DNA of 59,106 nt from Planctomycetota bacterium (GTDB lineage: Bacteria; Planctomycetota; Phycisphaerae; Phycisphaerales; UBA1924), in assembly GCA_963204725.1 (NCBI GenBank), contig CAUJHH010000052.1, forward strand, positions 1 to 59,106, written 5' to 3'. A model generated the notes under the pieces. The model did no database searches, was not told the DNA's origin, and saw nothing but the letters and a program-made list of their open reading frames with translations. Of this stretch, positions 58,543 through 59,106 are shown one piece after another. The stretch's first letter is position 1, and every line of letters starts with the position of its first letter. The position numbers and the translations under genes were made by a program.

Positions 58543-59106
58543 CGGGCGTTCGCGGCGCGTCTCAGCAGCGGCGCCGGCGGCATGAGCGGAGTCTGCAGAC
58601 AGCAACGCGGAACATGAATGGGGCGCAGCGGCTTCGTCAGTAGAAGCCGAGCGGACGCCCCCCGGCTCTTGATCTGTGCTCTGGGATCGGCGCGCGAGAG
58701 CGGGCCCGTTGATGCGGGCTGCGCGTTGCTGGTTGTGATGCGCGGATGTGGCGGGGGTCAGGGGGGCGGGCTGTCGCGGGAGCGCGGCCTGATACTGGCG
58801 TGCAGAAGTGAACGCGGAGAGAGAGCGGGAGAGGACTCAACGCGGAGGGCCGCGGAGGAGCGCGGAGAGGAAGAGGCGGAAGAAGGAGATGGCGATGGTG
58901 AATGGGCGGGTGAGGAAGGGGCAGAGGGGGACGATGACGGAGGGCTCGCAGCGCTCGCGCTGGCTCCGGTGTTGTCGTTCGTCCGCCCAGGGGGCGGCGA
59001 AGAACAAGAAGAAGAGGTGTGTGAGGGGCCGCTCACCACGCACTCCCCCCCCACGTCGTGGCAACGATCCGTGCGCCGAAGCGGCGTAGAGGTTGCAGAG
59101 TCGAGG
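58543..59106. other. Right edge of window, no supported gene; purine-rich repeats
   Basis: This 564-base stretch holds only short overlapping frames of biased composition. From about 58811 it is strongly purine-rich, with CGCGGAG at 58813, 58841, 58851 and 58861; the last three are exactly 10 bases apart. I see no RNA gene or hairpin terminator. A gene beginning or ending beyond the window may own part of it. Confidence 0.6.

Noticed and set aside
58808..59089. 93-codon Arg/Lys-rich ORF at the right edge
   Set aside because: It is a translation of the purine-rich repeat; no family or start signal is visible, and the opposite-strand frames look equally artificial.

Overview
The window is GC-rich, densely packed bacterial chromosome, most likely from a planctomycete of the class Phycisphaerae (Phycisphaerales). 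The clues are two secreted proteins ending in the Gly/Cys-bordered double dockerin repeat typical of that group, a prepilin-like protein with the H-x9-DG C-terminal motif of planctomycetes, several TolB-propeller exoproteins, and a tyrosine recombinase of the planctomycete mobile-element type. No CRISPR array, rRNA or ribosomal protein cluster is present.

Layout. 1-307: 3' end of an IS5-type transposase that has removed the start of a DUF1328 membrane-protein gene. 345-8149 (minus strand): glycosyltransferase, small membrane protein, uvrB, an ABC exporter-type permease/ATPase pair, gcvH. 8331-8446: promoter, hairpin and terminator that look like a small RNA gene. 8518-10877: TIM-barrel protein, cmk and plsC in a tight operon. 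10864-14679: transglutaminase-like protein and uvrA. 14788-27345: five exported proteins (TolB-amidohydrolase, serine-less alpha/beta hydrolase fused to a SnoaL-like domain, Tricorn/S41 protease, dockerin protein, beta-helix protein). 27303-36096 (minus): a complete cbb3 oxidase operon, ccoNO(fused)-Q-P-G-H-safE-I-S, with a divergent Rrf2-type Fe-S regulator.

37000-42643: a 5.6-kb integrative element in the 3' half of a tRNA-Met gene, bounded by 47-bp direct repeats. It carries an orphan membrane protein, an excisionase-like HTH protein, a TOPRIM-AAA protein, a TubC-docking-like small protein and a tyrosine integrase. The integrase reading frame runs through the attachment core, and the matching continuation lies just inside the other end of the element. 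The integrase is therefore predicted to have a different, 58-residue-longer C-terminus in the excised circle. A second relic of an integrase 3' end lies outside the left repeat.

42708-58542: beta-helix protein, tatA, a FolD with changed catalytic residues, ligA, a CYTH protein, then a coupled prepilin - histidine kinase - NtrC-type regulator - dockerin protein cluster with a striking ATTGGCCA dyad between the kinase and regulator genes. These are followed by a hydroxyacid dehydrogenase, an EEP-family protein, a tailed HU protein with a clear terminator, and purF. The last 560 bases hold no gene that I can support.
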